From: Aurantiacibacter suaedae
Lineage (GTDB): Bacteria > Pseudomonadota > Alphaproteobacteria > Sphingomonadales > Sphingomonadaceae
Length of the DNA stretch: 64,000 bases
Reading direction: 5' to 3'
Assembly: GCF_005434915.1 (NCBI RefSeq)
Contig: NZ_SKCG01000003.1
Location: 62,001-126,000 of the forward strand
Both the position numbers and the translations under genes were made by a program. The notes under the pieces are model-generated. The model had not been told where the DNA came from, searched no databases, and saw only the letters and a program-made list of their open reading frames with translations. Of the stretch, positions 29,542-37,267 are shown in pieces (positions within the stretch are counted from its first letter, which is position 1; every line of letters starts with the position of its first letter).

Positions 29542-30027
29542 TCACCAGCTGCCGGTGTTCTCCATGCTCGCCCACGGCTCCTGCGGGTCGAGGTAGCCAT
29601 CCTGCAGCAATTCGATCGAGATGCCATCGGGCGTGCGGACAAAGGCCATGTGGCCATCGCGCGGAGGGCGGTTGATGGTGACGCCTGCGTCCATCAGCTT
29701 CTGGCAGGTGGCGTAGATATCCTCCACCCGATAGGCGAGGTGGCCGAAATTGCGCCCGCCGGTGTAAACCTCGGGTTCGCTGCCGTCTTCTGCGGGCCAG
29801 TTGTAGGTCAGCTCCACTTCGGCCACGTCCTTCTGGCCGGGCGCGGCGAGGAAAGCGAGCGTGAAGCGGCCCTTCTCGTTCTCCATGCGCTTCACCTCTT
29901 CCAGCCCAAGCAGGCCGAAGAAGGCAATCGTCTCGTCAAGATCGGTGACGCGGATCATCGTGTGAAGGTATTTTGGCATGGAGAAGGGCCTCGGTTGGTC
30001 GCTGTTCAAAAACGGTTCATCGCTCAT
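29542..30027 (-). CDS. gloA: Lactoylglutathione lyase (glyoxalase I)
   Basis: Metal-dependent isomerase converting the methylglyoxal-glutathione hemithioacetal to S-lactoylglutathione. From the ATG at 30027 it has 161 residues. The family motifs are HTMIRVTDLDETIAFFG, FTLAFLA, VELTYNWP, GHLAYRVEDIY and GISIELLQ, covering the His/Glu metal ligands. A shorter start at 29979 (MPKYLHTM) is possible. It is divergent from the SIMPL-domain gene with a 41-bp gap. Confidence 0.92.
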   Translation of the reverse strand: MSDEPFLNSDQPRPFSMPKYLHTMIRVTDLDETIAFFGLLGLEEVKRMENEKGRFTLAFLAAPGQKDVAEVELTYNWPAEDGSEPEVYTGGRNFGHLAYRVEDIYATCQKLMDAGVTINRPPRDGHMAFVRTPDGISIELLQDGYLDPQEPWASMENTGSW

Positions 30028-30068
30028 AAGCCACAGTTCGTCGCAGCCTTGGAGCAGGGAGATCGCAG

Positions 30069-30833
30069 ATGAGCAGCAATATCGACGATTCAAGTGATAG
30101 CGCCACCGAAAATTCCGCGCCGTTCTGGCGGCGGACGAACACCAAGCTGTTTTTCGGCACAGCGCTGATCCTTGCGGCGGGCATGGTTGCGGGTGGATAT
30201 CTGATGGGCGACGGCCTGCTGCGCGCGCGGTTGGCCGATCGGTCGGTTACGGTGCGCGGCCTTGCCGAGCGTGACGTGACCGCCGATCTGGCGACCTGGA
30301 CGATCTCTTATTCGGCCAGCGCAGCCAACCTTGGCGAGGCGCAGGCCAGCGTGGACCGCGATACCGAACAACTGACCGCCTTTTTCAAGGAACTGGGCTT
30401 TCCTGACGACGCGCTGCAACCGGTGGCGGTGAACGTCTCCAGCTTCACCAACGATGGCTATCCCACTTTCACCGTGCGCCAGCGCATGAGCCTTCGCACC
30501 ACCGATATCGAAAAGGCGCAGAGCGCGGTGCGGCGCCAGTTCGATCTAGTGCGGCGCGGGGTGATGCTCGAGGAGGGGTCGGGGATGAGCTATTCGTTCA
30601 CCGGCCTCAACGCAATCAAGCCCGAGATGGTGGCCGAAGCGACGCGTGATGCGCGCGCGGCGGCGGAGCAGTTTGCCGAGGATTCGGGCAGCGAGGTGGG
30701 CGCGATCCGCCAGGCGACGCAGGGCTATTTCGAGATCACCAGCCGCGATGGCGACAGCGGCGGTTGGGGCACGGCGGACACCCCGTTCAAGAAGGTGCGG
30801 GTGGTGACCACGGTCGATTTCATGATCGACTAG
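30069..30833 (+). CDS. SIMPL (DUF541) domain membrane protein
   Basis: A 254-residue protein with one N-terminal membrane helix (about 28-46) and a periplasmic SIMPL domain. The domain begins SVTVRGLAERDVTADLATW and ends KVRVVTTVDFMID. The family is named for the mouse SIMPL protein; bacterial members such as YggE affect oxidative stress, but the mechanism is unknown. It is divergent from gloA, another stress-related gene. Confidence 0.9.
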   Translation: MSSNIDDSSDSATENSAPFWRRTNTKLFFGTALILAAGMVAGGYLMGDGLLRARLADRSVTVRGLAERDVTADLATWTISYSASAANLGEAQASVDRDTEQLTAFFKELGFPDDALQPVAVNVSSFTNDGYPTFTVRQRMSLRTTDIEKAQSAVRRQFDLVRRGVMLEEGSGMSYSFTGLNAIKPEMVAEATRDARAAAEQFAEDSGSEVGAIRQATQGYFEITSRDGDSGGWGTADTPFKKVRVVTTVDFMID

Positions 30834-30854
30834 GCAGCGCGCCTGCACAAAAGA

Positions 30855-30884
30855 AAAGGCCCGCACCTTTCGGCGCGGGCCTTT
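30855..30884 (-). terminator. Intrinsic terminator for the TorF-type porin gene
   Basis: A perfect 10-bp stem AAAGGCCCGC / GCGGGCCTTT with a 10-nt loop. On the minus strand it is followed by TTTTCTTTTG. It lies 20 bp after the porin stop and also separates it from the convergent SIMPL gene. Confidence 0.85.
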
Positions 30885-30904
30885 CCTCTGAAAGCTTCAG
30901 GAAA

Positions 30905-31666
30905 TCAGAAGCTGGCCGACAGCGTGACGACGACAGCGTCATCCACGAAGTCGTAGATGAAGTCGTCGGCAGGGCTCTCGGTGCCCATGTCGTCGATGGT
31001 CGAGGGATCACCCTCGGCACCAACGTAGGCAACGCCAACCGACGCCACGGAGCCCAGCGCCACGTCGGCACCGATCGACCAGTCCCACGCCTTGGAATCG
31101 GCAGTGTAGGTCAGGAAACCGTCGGTGTAGCCGAGGTGGCCCGCCAGGCTCACCGGGGTGTTGGGAATGCCGACGCCAACATCGGTGTAGATGTAGAAGT
31201 TGTCCTCACCGTTGAGCGAATCCTGCTCGGGAGCGTAGGCAACGCCGAGGGTGACGTCAGCCGGGCCAACGGTCGCGCCGACCGAGGCATAGGGCTCGAT
31301 GTAGTCGAAGTCGCCCGGGCCCGAGTTCGGGTAAAGGTAGGCGAGCACACCGATGTCGTAGCTGATCACGCCAGACGAGCCAGCGTAACCGGCGTAGACG
31401 TCAAGCTCGGTGTGGCCGTAGCCGACGGTGTCTTCGTCGAGGCTCGAACCCCAGGTGCCGACATAGAAGCCGCCGATGGCCGCATCGACACCGCCCTGGA
31501 TGGCGATATCGCCGCCCGACAGGTCAACACCGCGGAAGCGGTATTCCGAAACAACGGCAGCGTTGCCCGACAGCTCGATGTCCTGCGCGGCGGCAGGGGC
31601 GGCGGCGGCGAAAACGGAACCGGCAAGAACAGTGGCAGCCAACAGGCTGCGGACGGACGTAAGCAT
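30905..31666 (-). CDS. TorF family putative outer-membrane porin
   Basis: A 253-residue beta-barrel protein. The signal peptide ends AAPAAAQDIE. It then has ELSGNAAVVSEYRFRGVDLSGGDIAIQGG, the signature of the TIGR02001/TorF family, and ends in a phenylalanine (TLSASF) as barrel proteins do. The start at 31666 has GAGGAAATT upstream. Codons are highly regular, suggesting strong expression. The terminator at 30855-30884 serves this gene. The substrate is unknown. Confidence 0.9.
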   Translation of the reverse strand: MLTSVRSLLAATVLAGSVFAAAAPAAAQDIELSGNAAVVSEYRFRGVDLSGGDIAIQGGVDAAIGGFYVGTWGSSLDEDTVGYGHTELDVYAGYAGSSGVISYDIGVLAYLYPNSGPGDFDYIEPYASVGATVGPADVTLGVAYAPEQDSLNGEDNFYIYTDVGVGIPNTPVSLAGHLGYTDGFLTYTADSKAWDWSIGADVALGSVASVGVAYVGAEGDPSTIDDMGTESPADDFIYDFVDDAVVVTLSASF

Positions 31667-31978
31667 GGGCAATTTCCTCGATTGCTGTTGAAACTGTGCC
31701 TCGTCCCACCTGCGCAGCAATACTTCGGCCTCTGTTTTTTGGATCGGGCCGATAAATGTTTGCTTGGGATGAAAAACTGCCAACATGCGCTGCATTGCAC
31801 AAGATCAATTGCGGCACAGGCCCATCTCGTGTAATTTGTGTGTCATAATCGCATCACTGGGTATGGTTACCGGTGCGTCTGCGCCACGTTTTCCGATATC
31901 GCCGGCTTCCAACACTGCGGACTTGGGGCGAGTGCTGCCTTGACCGAGGCTGATCGAGGGCCATTTCAAACATGGATC
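31667..31978. other. Divergent intergenic region (porin / metallophosphatase)
   Basis: 312 bp between divergent starts, AT-richer around 31725-31865. It should carry promoters for both genes. I see no convincing consensus promoter, riboswitch or RNA gene in it. Confidence 0.4.
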
Positions 31979-32779
31979 ATGAAGGATTTCCTGCAAAAAC
32001 TGTTCGGCAAGTCCCCTGCCGTGCCTGACGCTCGCGCAAGCTTGCCCGCAGGCCAACGCGTCTATGCGATCGGCGATGTGCACGGCCGGCTGGACCTTCT
32101 CGAAGCTCTGGCCGAGGCCATCGAGAGCGACGACGAGGCGCGTTCACCGGCGCAGACCAGCGTGATCCTGCTGGGCGACCTGATCGACCGCGGGCCCGAC
32201 AGCGCGGGCGTGGTCGCTTTCGCGCGGGCATGGCAACAGCACCGCGAAGTGCGGATCCTGGCGGGCAACCATGAGGAAATGTTCCTCAGGAGTTTCGCCG
32301 ATGCCGAGGTGTTGCGCCCTTTCTTGCGCCACGGCGGCCGGGAAACGCTTTTCAGCTACGGCGTCGATCCCAAGGCCTATTCGGCTGCGACGGTGGAAGA
32401 GGTGCAGGCCATGATGGCAAGCGCGGTGGGCAAGGAAGAGCGCGCCTACATCGCCGGTTTCGAGGATATGATCGTGCTGGGCGATTATGTGTTCGTCCAT
32501 GCCGGGATCGATCCGAGTGAGCCCCTCGAAGCGCAGGCCGATGCCGATCTGCGCTGGATCCGGGAGCCGTTCCTCAGCCATGACAAGCCTCTGGGGTTCG
32601 TTGTCGTGCATGGCCACACGATTGCCGATGAGGTGCAGGTCCGCCCGCACCGCATCGGCATCGACACTGGCGCCTATGCCAGCGGCAGGCTGACCGCGCT
32701 CGCGCTCGAAGGCGACGAGCGGCGCTTCATCGAAACGGTGCAGGCCGAGGACGGCACGATCACCACGCGCGCCTTCTGA
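31979..32779 (+). CDS. Serine/threonine-type metallophosphatase
   Basis: A 266-residue calcineurin-like phosphoesterase with the PPP family signature set: GDVHGR (32-37), GDLIDRGPDS, GNHEE and HGHT near the C-terminus. It resembles bacterial phage-lambda-type protein phosphatases (PrpA/PphA) and could also act on diadenosine tetraphosphate-like substrates. The start at 31979 is chosen because the upstream extension is unrelated. It converges on rnpB. Confidence 0.88.
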   Translation: MKDFLQKLFGKSPAVPDARASLPAGQRVYAIGDVHGRLDLLEALAEAIESDDEARSPAQTSVILLGDLIDRGPDSAGVVAFARAWQQHREVRILAGNHEEMFLRSFADAEVLRPFLRHGGRETLFSYGVDPKAYSAATVEEVQAMMASAVGKEERAYIAGFEDMIVLGDYVFVHAGIDPSEPLEAQADADLRWIREPFLSHDKPLGFVVVHGHTIADEVQVRPHRIGIDTGAYASGRLTALALEGDERRFIETVQAEDGTITTRAF

Positions 32780-32800
32780 CGTTTTTACCTGGGGCTCGTG

Positions 32801-33230
32801 TGCCGGGGAGCCTGTAAGCCGGGTTCTGTGTCCGCCGACCTTATCCTGCGTGCAGGAAGGTATCGGCGGCGGCAGCCATTCGTCTGGGCGGCCGGTTGCC
32901 CGGCGCGCTCTGGCGACCAACCCGGGTCGCTCGGGGCGAAACACCCCTGCCTCTTGCGAGGCGCGCGACCCCTATGCGGTCTTGCTCCGGGTGGGGTTTG
33001 CCATGCGGGCCCTGTTGCCAGCGCCCCGGTGCGCTCTTGCCGCACCCTTTCACCCTTGCCTGTGCCCGGTAAGGGCCATCGGCGGTATACTCTCTGTGGC
33101 ACTTTCCCTGTGGTTGCCCACGGCGGGCGTTACCCGCCACCCTCGTTTCGTGGAGCCCGGACTTTCCTCGCACCATCGACCCGCTCATCCTGAGCCTGTC
33201 GAAGGGCGCGGCTGCCCGGCTCCCCGGCAC
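32801..33230 (-). ncRNA. rnpB: RNase P RNA (class A)
   Basis: The catalytic RNA of RNase P, which cleaves pre-tRNA leaders. On the minus strand it carries GAGGAAAGTCCGGGCTCC near the 5' end and AGAACCCGGCTTACAGG near the 3' end, the two most conserved parts of the RNA. The ends pair as P1 (GTGCCGGGGAGC / GCTCCCCGGCAC), which sets the approximate limits. The P3 region is made from a dispersed chromosomal repeat (33180-33205). The exact 5' and 3' ends are approximate. Confidence 0.94.
33180..33205 (-). repeat. Dispersed 26-nt repeat inside rnpB
   Basis: On the minus strand this reads CCTTCGACAGGCTCAGGATG plus AGCGGG and is identical, base for base, to 58883-58908. It sits where the P3 helix of RNase P RNA belongs. 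Related shorter motifs occur at 35065-35081, 58817-58838 and 12731-12747. Confidence 0.85.
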
Positions 33231-33266
33231 GGGCGCGCTTATAGGCGCGGCACGGCGTTGCGCAAG

Positions 33267-33992
33267 TTAGCGTGCAAGCCCGCGGTCGCGGTCAAGCAGG
33301 AGCTGGAACAGGATCGCGCGGCATTCGCCGTCGATCACACCGTCGATGAGGTCGGGCCGCCAGCGACGCTGAAACGCCTCGACCACCTTGGTCTGGTCGG
33401 AGATATCATATCCGAAGCGATCAAGTGCCAGCAGAAACGCACCGTCGTTTTCGAACGGGTCGCCAAGATCGAGCCGCTCGGGATTGGCGAGGCACAGGCC
33501 CACCCGTGCGAGCCGCCCCCAGGGGAACAGTTCGCCCGGATCGATCTTGCGGTCGGGCGCGATATCCGAATGGGCGACCACGTTGGCGCGCGGAATATCG
33601 CGGCGTTTCACAATGGAATGGACCAGCGGGATCAGCGCCTCGATCTGCGCATCGGCAAAGGGGCGATAGCCGTTGGTGTGGCCGGGGTGGTCAAGCTCGA
33701 TCCCGATGCTGGCCGAATTGACGTCGTGTATCCCGCGCCAGGACGATTTGCCTGCGTGCCAGGCGCGCTTGTCCTCGTCGACGAGCTGGATGATCGTGCC
33801 GTCTTCCTCGATCAGATAGTGTGCCGAGACGCCCGCTTCGGCCTCGCACATCCGGGTGAGTGCCGCATCCTTGCCCACCATGTCGGTGTAATGCAGCACC
33901 AGCATCGAAATGGGCAGTTGCCGTTCGTTCCAGTTGGGCGAAGGGGCGTGGCGGTCGACCAGTTCGGCAGGGTCGAGCGGTTGCCCGTCCAT
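33267..33992 (-). CDS. N-acetylmuramoyl-L-alanine amidase (amidase_2 family)
   Basis: A 241-residue zinc amidase of the AmiD/AmpD type that removes the stem peptide from muramic acid. The zinc ligands are probably in LVLHYTDM (His) and VVAHSDIAPDRKIDPG (His and Asp), with GIELDHPGH between. No signal peptide is evident, so it may act on recycled muropeptides in the cytoplasm. It starts 2 bp after the chpT stop and is the last gene of a JAMM-chpT-amidase run. Confidence 0.92.
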   Translation of the reverse strand: MDGQPLDPAELVDRHAPSPNWNERQLPISMLVLHYTDMVGKDAALTRMCEAEAGVSAHYLIEEDGTIIQLVDEDKRAWHAGKSSWRGIHDVNSASIGIELDHPGHTNGYRPFADAQIEALIPLVHSIVKRRDIPRANVVAHSDIAPDRKIDPGELFPWGRLARVGLCLANPERLDLGDPFENDGAFLLALDRFGYDISDQTKVVEAFQRRWRPDLIDGVIDGECRAILFQLLLDRDRGLAR

Positions 33993-33994
33993 GG

Positions 33995-34648
33995 TCAGCC
34001 GATCATTCCTGGCACGGGCGGCAGCGCGGCGCCGAGCACGAGCATCTCGTCGGCACGGGCCGAGCGCAGTTCGCCGCCATTTTCGCTTGCGAGCAGGTGG
34101 ATCATATGCGCCGGAGCAGTGCGGCCGGTGAGCTCGCTTTCGGGCAGGTCGCCAGCCAGGGCGCGGCCCACGCTCTCGTCGAAGGCGATCTTTTGCCCTT
34201 CCGCGCGGATGACGATTTCGGTCGCTCCGTCGCTGCGTTCGGCCCCGACCAGCAAGGTGCCACCGCGCACCAGCGAATCGAGCCCGATGGCGGCGAGGTT
34301 GAGCAGGATCTTCACCGCCGGTTTCGACAGCGTGTTGACCTCCAGCGCCCAGGCAAGGCTGATGCGGGCATTGCCGGAGGCGAGGCCTTCGATCAGCTCC
34401 TTTGGCTCTTCCACCGCGACCTGTTCGCCGAAGCCACCGGCGGCCCCGAAAGCGAGGCGGAAGAACTTCAGCTTCATCGCGGTGGTCTGCGCGCTTTGCT
34501 CAAGCAGCTCGATACAGCGCGCGCGCATTTCGGGGTCGTCCTCGTCGGCGAGCAGTTCGAGGCCATTGTTGAGCGCACCCACGGGGCTGAGCATATCGTG
34601 GCACAGGCGCGAGCAGAGGAGGGCGGCAAGATCGGTGGAGGAGGTCAT
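33995..34648 (-). CDS. chpT: Histidine phosphotransferase ChpT
   Basis: The phosphorelay protein that passes phosphate from CckA to CtrA and CpdR in alphaproteobacteria. It is 217 residues. The phospho-accepting His is H17 in LCSRLCHDMLSPVGALNNG, followed by a dimerisation helix pair and a degenerate kinase-like ATPase domain without ATP-binding motifs. It is 12 bp after the JAMM gene and 2 bp before the amidase. ctrA and cckA are not in this window. Confidence 0.93.
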   Translation of the reverse strand: MTSSTDLAALLCSRLCHDMLSPVGALNNGLELLADEDDPEMRARCIELLEQSAQTTAMKLKFFRLAFGAAGGFGEQVAVEEPKELIEGLASGNARISLAWALEVNTLSKPAVKILLNLAAIGLDSLVRGGTLLVGAERSDGATEIVIRAEGQKIAFDESVGRALAGDLPESELTGRTAPAHMIHLLASENGGELRSARADEMLVLGAALPPVPGMIG

Positions 34649-34660
34649 CAGGGCTGCTCC

Positions 34661-35107
34661 TTACCGGCTTGAGGCCTGCGTGAAAAGCGCTTCAAAGCCC
34701 TGTTTATTATCTGACCACAGGCCAATGGCCCCATCTTGCCCCACGATCGCCCAGATTGCGCGGTCATGTGCGGCCATGGCGCGGTCGGTGGCCGAGGGTT
34801 CGGCGGGGCCGCGCGGGTGCGAGTGATAGTAGCCGAGCACCTGGGGGCCGCCGGCGCGGGCGGCGCGGTGGGCGTCGATCAGTGCCTGCGGGTCGATCTC
34901 GAAGTGCGTTTGCGGCGAGAGGTGGACGTTGCGGGCAGGGCGCGCTTCGGTGATCGCGCCCGCTTGGCCGAGCAGGAGACCGCAGCATTCAAGCGGGGCG
35001 GCGAGCCGGGCATGGGAGCGGATTTGCTCGGCGGCGGCATCCGCAAGCACCACATCCGACTGCCCCGAGCTTGTCGAAGGGCTGCTTTTCTCTCTAGACG
35101 GGCTCAT
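34661..35107 (-). CDS. JAMM/MPN+ (Mov34) metallopeptidase-like protein
   Basis: A zinc peptidase of the JAMM fold, about 130-148 residues. It has LECCGLLLG (catalytic Glu) and YYHSHPRGPAEPSATD (HxH...S...D). Bacterial versions cleave ubiquitin-like sulfur carriers or related tails; no such partner gene is nearby. The first 17 codons from 35107 are partly encoded by a dispersed repeat (STSSG). A GTG start at 35053 would give a 130-residue protein free of it. It heads an operon with chpT. Confidence 0.85.
   Translation of the reverse strand: MSPSREKSSPSTSSGQSDVVLADAAAEQIRSHARLAAPLECCGLLLGQAGAITEARPARNVHLSPQTHFEIDPQALIDAHRAARAGGPQVLGYYHSHPRGPAEPSATDRAMAAHDRAIWAIVGQDGAIGLWSDNKQGFEALFTQASSR
35065..35081 (-). 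repeat. Short dispersed repeat fragment at the start of the JAMM gene
   Basis: CCCTTCGACAAGCTCGG on the minus strand is a half copy of the repeat family at 33180, 58817 and 58883. It falls within the 5' end of the JAMM reading frame, where it encodes Ser-Thr-Ser-Ser-Gly. Confidence 0.65.
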
Positions 35108-35184
35108 GTCGTTCTGGACCTACATGCTGCATTGCCGGGCAGGCAAGTCTATCACCTCGCGTCTGATACCTACGGGACAGGCAT

Positions 35185-36132
35185 ATGTCTGAGATCGTAT
35201 CTGGAACCATCGTTGACGATGGCCGCCTCGACAAGGCCTTGGCTGATACGAGTGAGCTTTCGCGCGAACGGATCAAGGCGCTGATATTCGAAGGAAAGGT
35301 CGAGATCGCGGGCAAGATCGCGACTGCTCCCTCTGCCAAGGTTCAGGCGGGACTGAGCTTCGTTATCCACCTCCCACCCCCAGACAATCCACAGGCTCGT
35401 CCACAGGATATCCCCCTCACCGTGGTGTTCGAGGACACGCACCTGATCGTGGTCGACAAGCCTGCTGGCATGGTCGTCCACCCGGCGGCGGGCAATCCCG
35501 ATGGCACGCTGGTCAACGCGCTGCTGCACCATTGCGCGGGTCAGCTCAGCGGGATCGGCGGGGTCGCGCGGCCCGGCATCGTCCACCGCATCGACAAGGA
35601 CACCTCGGGCCTGCTCGTGGTGGCCAAAAGCGATGTTGCGCATGAGGGGCTGGCCAAACAATTCGCCGACCACTCGATCGAGCGCCGCTATCTCGCCGTC
35701 TGCGGTGGCTATCCGAACCCTGCCGTGGGCACGATCAATGCCCGGCTGGGCCGGTCCGAGCGCGACCGAAAGAAAATGGCGGTGCTCGACAACAATTCCT
35801 CGCGTGGCAAACATGCGATCACCCATTACAAGCTGATTGAACGGCTCGATCATGCGAGTCTTATCGAATGTCGGCTCGAAACCGGGCGGACCCACCAGGT
35901 GCGGGTTCACCTTTCGTCAATCGGCCATGCGCTATTGGGAGATCCTGTCTATGGACGCGATCCGTCAGCCATACGCACCACGATCCGCAACCTCGGTTTT
36001 GCGCGCCAGGCGCTGCATGCCGCGAGCCTTGGTTTCGTCCATCCAGTCAGCGGCGATTCGATACAATTTGCGACCGAATTGCCGTCCGATATGCGGGAAC
36101 TCATCGACGAACTTGGTCGTTCTGATCGATGA
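35185..36132 (+). CDS. rluD: 23S rRNA pseudouridine synthase RluD-type
   Basis: A 315-residue RluA-family pseudouridine synthase. It has an N-terminal S4-like RNA-binding domain (RLDKALADTSELSRERIKALI) and the catalytic motif HRIDKDTSGLL with Asp137. RTHQVRVHL and the C-terminal FARQALHAASLGFVHP complete the fold. Length and S4 domain fit RluD, which modifies helix 69 of 23S rRNA; RluC is less likely. It is followed by rpoH on the same strand, as in many alphaproteobacteria. Confidence 0.92.
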   Translation: MSEIVSGTIVDDGRLDKALADTSELSRERIKALIFEGKVEIAGKIATAPSAKVQAGLSFVIHLPPPDNPQARPQDIPLTVVFEDTHLIVVDKPAGMVVHPAAGNPDGTLVNALLHHCAGQLSGIGGVARPGIVHRIDKDTSGLLVVAKSDVAHEGLAKQFADHSIERRYLAVCGGYPNPAVGTINARLGRSERDRKKMAVLDNNSSRGKHAITHYKLIERLDHASLIECRLETGRTHQVRVHLSSIGHALLGDPVYGRDPSAIRTTIRNLGFARQALHAASLGFVHPVSGDSIQFATELPSDMRELIDELGRSDR

Positions 36133-36267
36133 AATGCACACACATTGCGTGCAAAGCTTCTATAACGGCAACATGCTCTTTGCGGAGCATCCCAGGTGGC
36201 CCCACAGCCGTGATGCCCAGCAGGGGTCCGGCATCGGCGGTCGACACAGAAGAAAGGTAAGGGAACA

Positions 36268-37170
36268 GTGAGCCAAGTCCGACCCAGCGTGCCAGCCTTA
36301 GGCGGTGAGCAGAGCCTCAATCGCTATCTGGCCGAAATCAAGAAATTCCCGGTGCTGACGGCTGAGCAGGAATATATGCTCGCCAAGCGCTATCAGGAAC
36401 ACGAAGACCCCGAAGCTGCCGCGCAGCTTGTCACTTCGCACCTGCGCCTGGTGGCGAAGATCGCGATGGGCTATCGCGGCTACGGTCTGCCCGTGTCCGA
36501 CCTCATTTCCGAAGGCAATGTCGGCCTGATGCAGGGCGTGAAGAAATTCGAGCCCGATCGCGGTTTCCGCCTCGCGACCTATGCCATGTGGTGGATCAAG
36601 GCGAGCATGCAAGAGTTCATCCTGCGCTCGTGGAGCCTGGTGAAGATGGGCACCACCGCCGCGCAGAAGAAGCTGTTCTTCAACCTGCGACGGATGAAGA
36701 AGCAGCTCGAGGCCTACGAGGACTCAGACCTGCATCCCGATGACGTGGCGAAGATCGCCACCGATCTGGGCGTGTCCGAAACCGAAGTCGTCAACATGAA
36801 CCGTCGGATGATGATGGGCGGCGATGGCTCGCTCAACACGCCGATGCGCAATGGCGAAGAAGGTTCGGGCGAGTGGCAGGATTGGCTGACCGACGACCGT
36901 CCGCTGCAGGACGAGACTGTCGCCGACGCCGAAGAGGCGGAGGTACGCCACGATATGCTGCTCGAAGCGATGGACAGCCTTAACGATCGCGAGAAGCACA
37001 TTCTCTCCGAACGGCGGCTGACCGAGAACCCCCAGACACTCGAGGAGCTGTCGCAGGTCTATGACGTGAGCCGCGAACGCATCCGCCAGATAGAAGTGCG
37101 CGCGTTCGAGAAGCTGCAGAAGGCGATGCAGCGGATTGCTGGCGAGAAACTGTTGCCCGGAGCGGCCTGA
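36268..37170 (+). CDS. rpoH: RNA polymerase sigma-32 (heat-shock sigma factor)
   Basis: A 300-residue sigma-70-family factor. Region 2 has DLISEGNVGLMQGVKKFEPDRGFRLATYAMWWI split across about 78-110. The RpoH box QKKLFFNLR is at 133-141. Region 4 HTH (YDVSRERIRQIEVRAFEKLQ) is near the end. The start is GTG at 36268 with AAGGTAAGGG upstream. It directs transcription of chaperones and proteases such as ClpP/ClpX and Tig encoded later in the window. A clear terminator follows at 37195. Confidence 0.97.
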   Translation: MSQVRPSVPALGGEQSLNRYLAEIKKFPVLTAEQEYMLAKRYQEHEDPEAAAQLVTSHLRLVAKIAMGYRGYGLPVSDLISEGNVGLMQGVKKFEPDRGFRLATYAMWWIKASMQEFILRSWSLVKMGTTAAQKKLFFNLRRMKKQLEAYEDSDLHPDDVAKIATDLGVSETEVVNMNRRMMMGGDGSLNTPMRNGEEGSGEWQDWLTDDRPLQDETVADAEEAEVRHDMLLEAMDSLNDREKHILSERRLTENPQTLEELSQVYDVSRERIRQIEVRAFEKLQKAMQRIAGEKLLPGAA

Positions 37171-37194
37171 GCTTCACGGCTCTGAAATGAAAAA

Positions 37195-37229
37195 GGGCGC
37201 GGAGGGTTATGCCTTCCGCGCCCATTTTT
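37195..37229 (+). terminator. rpoH intrinsic terminator
   Basis: Stem GGGCGCGGA / TCCGCGCCC with an 11-nt spacer, followed by a run of five T. It lies 24 bp after the rpoH stop. Confidence 0.88.
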
Positions 37230-37267
37230 CGTCTCATCTCCCCTCCCTGTCGGGAAGGGCTTTTTGC

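Noticed and set aside
32850-34826. 658-codon open frame running through rnpB, the amidase and chpT on the opposite strand
   Set aside because: It crosses an RNA gene and two well-supported genes and has no recognisable domain.
36133-36267. Sigma-32 type promoter before rpoH (TTGCGT ... CTATAAC)
   Set aside because: Spacing between the two boxes is about 11 bp, too short for a normal promoter.
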